Source: a bacterium (Candidatus Gribaldobacteria) CG_4_10_14_0_8_um_filter_33_9 (lineage in GTDB: Bacteria; Patescibacteriota; Minisyncoccia; Minisyncoccales; CG1-02-41-26). From it: 5,188 nt of DNA. This document shows, piece after piece, positions 1-4,599 of this stretch. The stretch is taken from assembly GCA_002785165.1 (NCBI GenBank), contig PFMI01000004.1, positions 1 to 5,188 of the forward strand, written 5' to 3'. Positions within the stretch are counted from its first letter, which is position 1. Every line of letters starts with the position of its first letter. Made by a program: the position numbers and the translations under genes. Below the pieces are notes generated by a model. The model saw nothing but the letters and a program-made list of their open reading frames with translations, ran no database searches and was not told the DNA's origin.

Positions 1-720
1 GCCAATAATCTTTCGGTCATTCAATTAAATTATTGCGATGTTTTCTCGCCAACCGCTATTTTGTCTTGGAGTTTTGCCGACCCTGATATTGGTTTTGGCG
101 ATACCCAATCAGCTTACCAAATTCAGGTAGATAATAATTCTGATTTTTCTTCGTTAGAAATTGATACAGGCAAAGTACTTTCTAGCTCCAATTCTCGCAC
201 TACCTCTTCTGGCGATCTCGACTATAATGCAACTTACTATTGGAGATTGAAAGTTTGGGATAGTTTTGACGCTTTCTCTTTTGACTGGATTTATCCTCCT
301 TCTCCTATTGGTTTTCCTACTATCAAACCAGGAACTCCATTTAGCGCGCCTGTCCATGCATATCCTTATCCTGATTTTACTCACTCTCCCGCAAATCCGC
401 CAGTCGGCGCAACAGTAAATTTTACTGATAATTCTAAATGTTATTCTGCTCCAAGCAATACCGAGTATGACTGTAAAAATGGCGGCGCTATTCAATATGC
501 TTGGGATTTTGATTATATTGTAACAGAAGGTTTTACAGAAGATTCTAATGTTAAAGGAAACGTTACTACTAGTTTTGACGGAGCAAAAGATTCTTATGAT
601 GTGAGATTAAAAATCATTGATAATAGTTTTTCGCCTTCCAAATTTTGTGTGAGGGGAGGAGATGGCCCAGTGAAAATAAAAAGTATACGTTTGCCAAAAT
701 GGAAAGAAGTATCTCCTTAA
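1..720 (+). CDS. C-terminal part of a secreted surface protein with FnIII-like and PKD-like domains (5' truncated by window edge)
   Basis: The frame is open from base 1 to a TAA at 718-720, giving 239 visible residues; the true start lies upstream. Visible residues about 21-92 read as an FnIII/Ig-like beta-sandwich: LSWSFADPD, then YQIQVDNNSDF, then the YYWRLKVWDS strand typical of such modules. Residues about 120-212 look like a PKD domain: a PDFTHSP start, a G-T-V-x-F-T-D strand, the WDFD core at 168-171, and a closing Y-x-V-R-L-K-I-x-D strand. Four cysteines (12, 147, 158, 216) could form disulfides, consistent with export. The tail LPKWKEVSP has no LPXTG sorting motif and no terminal membrane helix. 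Role inferred: cell-surface adhesion or structural protein; ligand unknown. The family resemblance is by motif, not alignment. No terminator is evident after the stop. Confidence 0.75.
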   Translation, partial: ANNLSVIQLNYCDVFSPTAILSWSFADPDIGFGDTQSAYQIQVDNNSDFSSLEIDTGKVLSSSNSRTTSSGDLDYNATYYWRLKVWDSFDAFSFDWIYPPSPIGFPTIKPGTPFSAPVHAYPYPDFTHSPANPPVGATVNFTDNSKCYSAPSNTEYDCKNGGAIQYAWDFDYIVTEGFTEDSNVKGNVTTSFDGAKDSYDVRLKIIDNSFSPSKFCVRGGDGPVKIKSIRLPKWKEVSP

Positions 721-849
721 TGGGGAATTGCTCTGTCGGCATGGACTATCTATTGATAACCCTAATTGTTGACTTTGATTATTATTTGGCAATTTATGTA
801 TTGCGGCAATTCAACGTTTTATGGATACAAAAAGGTGGATAAAAGAGTA

Positions 850-879
850 TTGACATGTTATGCGCGGATTTGATAGAAT
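850..879 (+). promoter_or_regulatory. Strong extended -10 promoter upstream of the tuf leader
   Basis: A perfect -35 TTGACA (850-855) is followed by 18 bp and a -10 TAGAAT (874-879). TG at 871-872 makes the -10 an extended type. Transcription would start near 886. No sizeable ORF follows before tuf at 1089, so this may be a second, distal tuf promoter with a leader of about 200 nt, or the promoter of a small RNA or a lost gene. A DnaA-box-like GGTGGATAA lies just upstream at 834-842. Confidence 0.5.
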
Positions 880-914
880 AAATTTGTTTAGAAAAAATTA
901 TTACAAAAGGTCGG

Positions 915-938
915 TCCATTTAATTTAAGTTGAATGGA
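915..938 (+). other. Hairpin in the leader upstream of tuf
   Basis: TCCATTTAA (915-923) pairs with TTGAATGGA (930-938), nine pairs including one U-G, around the loop TTTAAG. It sits directly after the sequence AAAAGGTCGG (905-914). No U-tract follows, so it is not an intrinsic terminator. It may be a leader structure of the transcript from the promoter at 850. Confidence 0.35.
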
Positions 939-1000
939 ACAAAGGGAAATAAAAAAAGTTTTCTGTTGAATAAAAAAAATTTGCAGAATGTTCACTTTAT

Positions 1001-1029
1001 CCTATTAGATATTTTAATTATCTATTAGG
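1001..1029. promoter_or_regulatory. 11-bp inverted repeat just upstream of the tuf -35 box
   Basis: CCTATTAGATA (1001-1011) and TATCTATTAGG (1019-1029) are inverted copies matching at 10 of 11 positions around a 7-nt AT spacer. The dyad ends 4 bp before the -35 box. It could be an operator, or a hairpin that ends transcripts arriving from the promoter at 850, since T-rich DNA begins about 10 bp downstream. The sequence does not decide between these. Confidence 0.4.
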
Positions 1030-1033
1030 GAAG

Positions 1034-1062
1034 TTGACATTTTATTTTTTTTAAAATAAAAT
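1034..1062 (+). promoter_or_regulatory. tuf promoter (sigma-70 type)
   Basis: Perfect -35 TTGACA at 1034-1039, a 17-bp spacer, and -10 TAAAAT at 1057-1062. The predicted start is near 1069, giving a short AT-only 5' leader of about 20 nt before the tuf ATG. This strength fits the high expression expected of EF-Tu. It probably also drives rpsJ, which begins 2 nt after tuf. Confidence 0.7.
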
Positions 1063-1087
1063 AATAAAATAAAATAATAAAATAAAT
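1052..1087. repeat. 13-bp AT tandem repeat covering the tuf -10 and leader
   Basis: The unit TAAAATAAAATAA occurs at 1052-1064 and 1065-1077, with a partial third copy at 1078-1087. The first copy contains the -10 hexamer; the others form the 5' leader and leave no room for a Shine-Dalgarno sequence. Copy-number change would alter leader length and could add alternative -10-like hexamers. Confidence 0.75.
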
Positions 1088-1088
1088 T

Positions 1089-2282
1089 ATGGCTGAAAAA
1101 TTTGAAAGAGTAAAACCACACTTAAATATTGGGAGTATTGGTCATGTTGACCACGGAAAAACTACTTTAACTGCCGCTGTTTTAAAATACACGCTAATGA
1201 AAGGATTAAAGGCCTCGGAAAAAAGTATTGATCAAATTGATTCCGCTCCTGAAGAAAAAGCGCGCGGCGTAACAATTAATATCTGCCACACAGAGTTTGA
1301 AACCGCAAAAAGACATTATGCTTGGATTGATTGCCCGGGTCACGCTGATTATATTAAAAATATGATCACAGGCGCGGCTCAAATGGATGGCGCTGTTTTA
1401 GTTGTGGCTGCTTCTGATGGACCTATGCCTCAAACACGAGAACATATTCTTTTAGCAAGACAAGTAGGTTTGCCTTTTTTGGTTGTTTTTTTGAATAAAT
1501 GCGATCAAGTAGATGATCCTGAAATGATTGGTCTTGTTGAAGAAGAGATAAGAGAGCTTTTGGAAAAATATGGATTTCCAGGCAAAGAAATTCCGATTAT
1601 AAGGGGTTCAGCTTTAAAAGCTCTTGAAGTTGCTTCCAAAGAAGATGCGGCTGCCCAACCCATTGAAGAATTATTGGCTAAAATTGATGAATATATTCCC
1701 GAGCCAATAAGAACCTTAGACAAACCATTTTTAATGCCTATTGAAGATGTTTTTTCTATTGAAGGAAGAGGAACCGTGGCAACAGGAAGAGCTGAAAGAG
1801 GAATAATTAAATCAGGAGAAGAAATTGAAATAGTCGGCTTAAGAGAGACCAAAAAAGCAGTGGTTGTAAGCGTAGAAATGTTTAATAAGTCATTAGATGA
1901 AGCTAGAGCAGGGGATAATGTTGGAATTTTGCTTCGCGGTTTAAAAAAAGAGGATATTGAAAGAGGGCAGGTTATTTGCAAGCCAGGAACAATCACTCCT
2001 CATACGGAATTTGAAGCGGAAATTTATATTTTAACCAAAGAAGAAGGCGGTCGTCATACTCCTTTTTTTACTGGTTACAAACCCCAATTTTTTATCAGAA
2101 CTTGCGATATTACCGGGGATATCGCGCTTCCGGCTGGCGTGGAAATGGTGATGCCTGGCGATACTGTTAATGTTAAGATTAAATTGATAGCTCCAGTTGC
2201 ATTGGAAGAAAAACAGAAATTTGCAATTAGAGAAGGAGGAAAAACAGTAGGAGCGGGCACAGTAGTTAAAATTGAAAAATAG
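1089..2282 (+). CDS. tuf: Elongation factor Tu
   Basis: GTP-dependent factor that carries aminoacyl-tRNA to the ribosomal A site in the cytoplasm. At 397 residues it matches the usual bacterial length of about 394-400. All GTPase motifs are intact: P-loop GHVDHGKT (18-25), switch I RGVTIN with Thr62, DCPGHADY (81-88) with catalytic His85, NKCD (136-139) and GSAL (173-176). Domain II begins near residue 210 ([12 protein letters not shown]); domain III follows from about 300 and contains GGRHTPF and the C-terminal [15 protein letters not shown]. The ATG at 1089 is chosen because the N-terminal sequence aligns from residue 1. It has no Shine-Dalgarno; the leader is a pure AT repeat. A strong promoter lies immediately upstream. 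The TAG stop is 2 nt from rpsJ, implying cotranscription and translational coupling. Confidence 0.98.
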   Translation: MAEKFERVKPHLNIGSIGHVDHGKTTLTAAVLKYTLMKGLKASEKSIDQIDSAPEEKARGVTINICHTEFETAKRHYAWIDCPGHADYIKNMITGAAQMDGAVLVVAASDGPMPQTREHILLARQVGLPFLVVFLNKCDQVDDPEMIGLVEEEIRELLEKYGFPGKEIPIIRGSALKALEVASKEDAAAQPIEELLAKIDEYIPEPIRTLDKPFLMPIEDVFSIEGRGTVATGRAERGIIKSGEEIEIVGLRETKKAVVVSVEMFNKSLDEARAGDNVGILLRGLKKEDIERGQVICKPGTITPHTEFEAEIYILTKEEGGRHTPFFTGYKPQFFIRTCDITGDIALPAGVEMVMPGDTVNVKIKLIAPVALEEKQKFAIREGGKTVGAGTVVKIEK

Positions 2283-2284
2283 AA

Positions 2285-2644
2285 ATGGTAGAGACATTAA
2301 AAGCAAAAGTAAAAAGGAAAAAAGAGACAGAAACAGAGAGGGCTCAATTGCGGCTTAAGCTTCGCTCTTATGACAGCAAAGTAATGGATAAAAGTTGTCA
2401 TCAGATTGTTGAAATGGCAGACAGATCCGGAGTTAAAATTGTAGGTCCTATTCCCATACCTACTGAATTTCATCATTATACTGTAAACCGTTCATCGTTT
2501 GTTCATAAAAATGCCAGAGAGCAATTTGAGATGAGAATTCATAAACGTTTGGTTGAAGTGATAAATCCCAATCAAAGATTTATGGATTTTTTAAGAGAAT
2601 TGACTTTGCCCATTGGGGTTGACATTGAAGTTAAAGCAATATAG
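2285..2644 (+). CDS. rpsJ: Small ribosomal subunit protein S10 (NusE)
   Basis: S10 binds the 3' domain of 16S rRNA in the 30S head and, as NusE, bridges NusB/NusG in antitermination and transcription-translation coupling. The core is clear: QLRLKLRSYD (21-30), GPIPIPT (54-60), YTVNRSSFVHKNAREQFEMR (65-84) and a GVDIEVK end. At 119 residues it is about 16 longer than the roughly 103-residue E. coli protein; the excess is an N-terminal Lys/Glu-rich tail (residues 1-19). The ATG lies 2 nt after the tuf stop with no Shine-Dalgarno, so initiation probably relies on coupling. A TTG at 2348 would give a near-minimal S10 of 99 residues but is a poorer start. A GC-rich hairpin follows the gene. Confidence 0.95.
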   Translation: MVETLKAKVKRKKETETERAQLRLKLRSYDSKVMDKSCHQIVEMADRSGVKIVGPIPIPTEFHHYTVNRSSFVHKNAREQFEMRIHKRLVEVINPNQRFMDFLRELTLPIGVDIEVKAI

Positions 2645-2648
2645 CGCT

Positions 2649-2676
2649 GAAATGCCGGGGTTAATCCCGGCATTTC
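2649..2676 (+). terminator. Strong GC-rich hairpin between rpsJ and rplC (terminator or attenuator)
   Basis: GAAATGCCGGG (2649-2659) pairs perfectly with CCCGGCATTTC (2666-2676) over 11 bp around GTTAAT; an extra G-U pair would leave a TTAA tetraloop. The downstream tract TTCATTCC is only weakly T-rich, so full termination is uncertain. Partial termination would let tuf-rpsJ exceed rplC in expression. The stem could alternatively protect the 3' end of tuf-rpsJ mRNA. Confidence 0.6.
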
Positions 2677-2704
2677 TTCATTCCATCTCTAAGCATATAA
2701 ATAT

Positions 2705-3274
2705 ATGAAGTTTTTATTAGGAAAAAAATTGAAAATGAGTCAGATTTTTAATGATAAAACTACGATCCCTATAACTTTAATTACAGCGGGTCCTTGTTTT
2801 GTCGCGCAAATAAAGACAAAAGAAAAAGATAAATATCAATCTGTTCAGATTGGGTTTGAGGAGAAAAATAAATCATATAGATATTTAAAAGAGTTTAAAG
2901 TTGAAGAAATGGAAATAGGGAATTATAAAACAGGGGATAGACTTGACGCTTCAGTTTTTAAAGAGAGAGAAAAAGTAAAAATTTCCGGAATTAATAAAGG
3001 AAAAGGATTTCAGGGCGCAGTAAAAAAATGGGGTTTTCATGGAAGGAATGCCACTCATGGTGTAAAACACGAAGAGCGAACTTTGGGCTCTGTGGGCGCC
3101 ACTGGTCCGCAAAAAGTTTTTAAAGGAAAAAAAATGCATGGAAGAATGGGCAATAAAAGAGTAACAATAAAAAATTTAGAGATAATAAAAATTGATTTAG
3201 AAAATAATTTAATCGCTGTAAAAGGCGCGGTGCCCGGGAGAAAAGGCACTTTAGTTGAAATTTCTAATTCCTAA
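2705..3274 (+). CDS. rplC: Large ribosomal subunit protein L3
   Basis: L3 binds 23S rRNA near the 3' end and sends a loop toward the peptidyl-transferase centre; it is an early 50S assembly protein. The diagnostic block is present: GINKGKGFQG (95-104), GFHGRNATHG (110-119), then GSVGA and VFKGKKMHGRMG (138-149), ending in KGAVPGRKG. Gln103 corresponds to the glutamine methylated by PrmB in E. coli; whether that occurs here is unknown. At 189 residues it is somewhat shorter than the 209 of E. coli, mainly in the N-terminal half. The ATG at 2705 follows an AT-rich tract without a Shine-Dalgarno. The stop is 9 nt before the next gene. Unusually, rplD does not follow. Confidence 0.95.
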   Translation: MKFLLGKKLKMSQIFNDKTTIPITLITAGPCFVAQIKTKEKDKYQSVQIGFEEKNKSYRYLKEFKVEEMEIGNYKTGDRLDASVFKEREKVKISGINKGKGFQGAVKKWGFHGRNATHGVKHEERTLGSVGATGPQKVFKGKKMHGRMGNKRVTIKNLEIIKIDLENNLIAVKGAVPGRKGTLVEISNS

Positions 3275-3283
3275 TTTTTAAAT

Positions 3284-3613
3284 ATGTTTAATTTGGTTGC
3301 TGAAATAATTTTAATGGCAAGCATTGCGGGAATGGCAGCGCTCGTGGTCCGGAAAATTCCTGTTTTAAAAAATTTACCCATAAATTCTGTGGTTTTTGAA
3401 AAAGAAAAAACAGAAAAATTTTTAATTTTTAAAGAGTTTAAAGAAAAAATTTTAAAAGGAGCCAAAGAAAAAGTCAAAAAATTTTACTCGTTTTTTCTAA
3501 ACAATTTTTTTATAAAACTCAAAAAAGAAAAAGAACAAGACCCAAAAGAAAAAACCAAACTCTCTGGAAATTATTGGCAAAGAATCAAAAGAGGTTTAAA
3601 AATACAAAAATAG
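3284..3613 (+). CDS. Small basic single-pass membrane protein of unknown function
   Basis: I do not recognise a family. The 109-residue product begins with a hydrophobic segment (about residues 2-22, FNLVAEIILM then ASIAGMAALVV) followed at once by RK, so by the positive-inside rule the long C-terminal part should be cytoplasmic. Residues 40-109 are very rich in lysine with glutamate and phenylalanine, probably helical, and end in KRGLKIQK. The segment is not cleaved in any obvious way, so a membrane anchor is more likely than a signal peptide. It starts 9 nt after rplC, in the same direction and with no terminator between, so it is probably cotranscribed. The basic tail might contact RNA or ribosomes; this is speculation from composition alone. 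No Shine-Dalgarno. Confidence 0.75.
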   Translation: MFNLVAEIILMASIAGMAALVVRKIPVLKNLPINSVVFEKEKTEKFLIFKEFKEKILKGAKEKVKKFYSFFLNNFFIKLKKEKEQDPKEKTKLSGNYWQRIKRGLKIQK

Positions 3614-3662
3614 ATGCCACGGTTCAGGAGCAGAACAATTGTTTTATTTCAGAAGTAAGTTT
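3613..3662 (+). pseudogene. tRNA-like remnant (D-arm and 5' half of an anticodon arm)
   Basis: GCAGAACAATTGTTTT (3630-3645) matches 15 of 16 bases in the adjacent tRNA-Thr (3680-3695), exactly 50 bp away. The preceding bases still form a D-arm: GTTC (3622-3625) pairs with GAAC (3633-3636) around a 7-nt loop, where tRNA-Thr has GCTC/GAGC. The 3' half of the anticodon arm and the T-arm are not recognisable, and the bases at positions 8-9 are CG. Best read as a decayed or truncated tRNA from a tandem duplication. Confidence 0.5.
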
Positions 3663-3734
3663 GCCGTCTTAGCTCAATGGCAGAGCAATTGTTTTGTAAA
3701 CAATAGGTTCGCGGTTCGAATCCGCGAGACGGCT
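3663..3734 (+). tRNA. tRNA-Thr (anticodon TGT)
   Basis: Complete cloverleaf. Acceptor GCCGTCT (3663-3669) pairs with AGACGGC (3727-3733). The D-arm is GCTC/GAGC with loop AATGGCA. The anticodon stem ATTGT/ACAAT encloses TTTGTAA, anticodon TGT at 3695-3697, reading ACA. The T-arm is CGCGG/CCGCG with a canonical TTCGAAT loop. The discriminator is T; CCA is not encoded. It is likely transcribed with the rplC operon, since no promoter or terminator intervenes. Confidence 0.95.
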
Positions 3735-3743
3735 TACTCAATA

Positions 3744-3819
3744 TGGTGGACCGTGCCGGATTTGAACCGGCGACCTCCTCTATGCCATAGAGGCGCGCTA
3801 CCAACTGCGCTAACGGCCC
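3744..3819 (-). tRNA. tRNA-Ala (anticodon GGC)
   Basis: Read on the minus strand, acceptor GGGCCGT pairs with ACGGTCC and contains the G3-U70 wobble pair, the alanine identity element. The D-arm is GCGC/GCGC with loop AGTTGGTA, the anticodon stem CCTCT/AGAGG, and loop ATGGCAT gives anticodon GGC. The T-loop TTCAAAT is canonical. The discriminator is A and CCA is encoded (3744-3746). It is the last gene of the minus-strand tRNA series, and its 3' end faces tRNA-Thr across 9 bp. Confidence 0.96.
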
Positions 3820-3839
3820 TTGTCTATATAATTTTATTT

Positions 3840-3913
3840 TGGAGCGGGATACCAGGATCGAACTGGCGTCTTTACCTTGGCAAGGTAACGTACTACCACT
3901 ATACTAATCCCGC
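3840..3913 (-). tRNA. tRNA-Gly (anticodon GCC)
   Basis: Minus-strand cloverleaf: acceptor GCGGGAT/ATCCCGC, D-arm GTA/TAC with a GG-containing loop, anticodon stem TTACC/GGTAA with loop TTGCCAA (anticodon GCC), and T-loop TTCGATC. The discriminator is T and CCA is encoded (3840-3842). A 9-bp tandem duplication CGCATAATT begins inside its 5' end and runs into the upstream spacer. Confidence 0.96.
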
Positions 3914-3928
3914 ATAATTCGCATAATT
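3911..3928. repeat. 9-bp tandem duplication at the 5' edge of tRNA-Gly
   Basis: CGCATAATT occurs at 3911-3919 and again at 3920-3928. The first copy includes the first three bases of tRNA-Gly on the minus strand. It probably arose by slippage; no function is evident. Confidence 0.6.
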
Positions 3929-3963
3929 TAAGATTTTAGATTTGATTTTAAATGAAAAGAATG

Positions 3964-4035
3964 TGCCGCGGATCGGTAACGCTCCGACCACCTCTTCTTT
4001 TTCAGAGAAGCGCTCTACTACTGAGCTACCGCGGC
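3964..4035 (-). tRNA. tRNA-Phe (anticodon GAA) with non-canonical T-loop
   Basis: Secondary structure is complete on the minus strand: acceptor GCCGCGG/CCGCGGC (7 bp), D-arm GCTC/GAGC, anticodon stem CTTCT/AGAAG with loop CTGAAAA (anticodon GAA), variable loop AGGTG, and T-stem GTCGG/CCGAT. The T-loop (complement of 3977-3983) reads AGCGTTA instead of the near-universal TTCRANT, so T54, T55 and A58 are missing. The D-loop (complement of 4016-4022) reads AGTAGTA, lacking the normal G18-G19 pair of guanines. The discriminator is A; CCA is not encoded. All stems being intact argues against simple decay. It is either a functional tRNA with an altered elbow or a recent pseudogene. Three bases separate it from tRNA-Val. 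Confidence 0.85.
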
Positions 4036-4038
4036 CAA

Positions 4039-4112
4039 TGGGCGCTTGAGGATTCGGACCTCAGACCTTCGCAGTGTAAATGCGACGCTCTAACCAACTG
4101 AGCTAAGCGCCC
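4039..4112 (-). tRNA. tRNA-Val (anticodon TAC)
   Basis: Minus-strand cloverleaf: acceptor GGGCGCT/AGCGCCC, D-arm GCTC/GAGC with loop AGTTGGTTA, anticodon stem TCGCA/TGCGA with loop TTTACAC (anticodon TAC), T-stem TGAGG/CCTCA. The T-loop is TCCGAAT, so position 55 is C rather than the almost invariant T. The discriminator is A; CCA is not encoded. The 3' end is 3 nt from the 5' end of tRNA-Phe, so both must be cut from one precursor. Confidence 0.93.
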
Positions 4113-4124
4113 TGCACATGGGGG

Positions 4125-4208
4125 TGGGCGAGGAGGGACTTGAACCCTCACGGGAAAATTCCCCTATGGCCCTCAACCATAGATGTCTGCCGATTTCATC
4201 ACTCGCCC
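4125..4208 (-). tRNA. tRNA-Leu (anticodon GAG)
   Basis: Class II tRNA on the minus strand. Acceptor GGGCGAG pairs with CTCGCCC; the D-arm contains GAAATCGGCAGA, typical of tRNA-Leu. The anticodon stem TATGG/CCATA encloses TTGAGGG (anticodon GAG, G37). A long variable arm folds as GGGA-ATTT-TCCC, and the T-arm is GAGGG/CCCTC with canonical loop TTCAAGT. The discriminator is A, followed by CCC rather than CCA. Its 5' end lies 1 nt after the rplS stop codon, so it must be released from the rplS mRNA by RNase P. Confidence 0.94.
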
Positions 4209-4209
4209 T

Positions 4210-4569
4210 TTATTTTTTTGTTTTTCCTCTCAAATAATAAAGCTTCGCTCTTTTTATTTTTTTGGCTTGAGTCAGGACTTCAATTTTTTCAATGCAAGGA
4301 GAATGCAAGGGAAAAGTTTTTTCCACTCCGCATCCAGCAATAACTTTTCTTACTGTGATAGCGGAACCGATTTCCCGCCCATGTTTTTTAGCCAAAACAA
4401 TTCCTTCAAAAATTTGAATTCGTTCTTTTTCTTCTTTTCTTATTGATTTTTTGTCTTTTTTAAGCGCTTCCTTTATTTTTTGATAAACTTTAATAGTATC
4501 TCCCGGTTTAATTTCAGGAAGCGCATTTTTGAGAAATGGTTTTAAAAAACTTTCAATTGCTTGTGTCAT
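4210..4569 (-). CDS. rplS: Large ribosomal subunit protein L19
   Basis: L19 sits at the 30S-50S interface of the ribosome. The family core is unambiguous: IKPGDTIKV (20-28), IQIFEGIVLA (51-60), ITVRKVIAGCGVEKTFPLHSP in two strands (71-91), and the C-terminal KIKRAKLYYLR (104-114). At 119 residues the length is normal, but compared with E. coli L19 there are about 11 extra, mostly charged residues between PGDT and FEG, and the usual tail after YYLRxxxGK is cut short. The ATG (4567-4569) is preceded by AT-rich DNA without a Shine-Dalgarno. The TAA stop is 1 nt from tRNA-Leu, so the gene heads a mixed mRNA/tRNA operon. Confidence 0.96.
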   Translation of the reverse strand: MTQAIESFLKPFLKNALPEIKPGDTIKVYQKIKEALKKDKKSIRKEEKERIQIFEGIVLAKKHGREIGSAITVRKVIAGCGVEKTFPLHSPCIEKIEVLTQAKKIKRAKLYYLRGKTKK

Positions 4570-4599
4570 GTAATTATATTATTTTTATTTATAATGGTT

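Larger units (their letters stand above)
721..1088. other. Noncoding region between the surface-protein gene and tuf
   Basis: I see no credible gene. 721-833 shows no clear terminator; a 7-bp inverted repeat, GAATTGC (725-731) and GCAATTC (806-812), is probably chance. From 834 come a DnaA-box-like site, a promoter, a leader hairpin, an inverted repeat and the tuf promoter, each listed separately. An 11-codon ORF at 934-969 lacks a ribosome binding site. Confidence 0.6.

Noticed and set aside
61..63. TTG as the start of the first gene
   Set aside because: The same frame is open back to base 1 and the FnIII-like strand begins before it, so the gene starts upstream of the window.
769..800. Promoter with TTGACT at 769
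   Set aside because: The best -10 candidates are poor or wrongly spaced (TATGTA with a 20-bp spacer).
725..812. Inverted repeat GAATTGC/GCAATTC as a terminator for the first gene
   Set aside because: Seven pairs across a 74-nt loop with no U-tract; likely chance in AT-rich DNA.
645..842. 65-codon plus-strand ORF spanning the end of the surface-protein gene
   Set aside because: Different frame from a well-supported CDS, no ribosome binding site, no recognisable sequence.
934..969. Leader peptide of 11 codons upstream of tuf
   Set aside because: No ribosome binding site, no runs of one amino acid, and its start lies inside the leader hairpin.
1505..1996. Long minus-strand ORF inside tuf
   Set aside because: Antisense shadow of a clear EF-Tu gene with low-complexity Ser/Ile-rich translation.
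3639..3917. 92-codon plus-strand ORF across the tRNA genes
   Set aside because: It overlaps tRNA-Thr, tRNA-Ala and tRNA-Gly; its peptide (PDLNRRPPLCHRGALPTALT) is the familiar artefact of translating tRNA antisense.
4140..4446. Plus-strand ORFs over rplS and tRNA-Leu
   Set aside because: Shadows of the L19 gene and tRNA-Leu on the opposite strand, Phe-rich with no domain.
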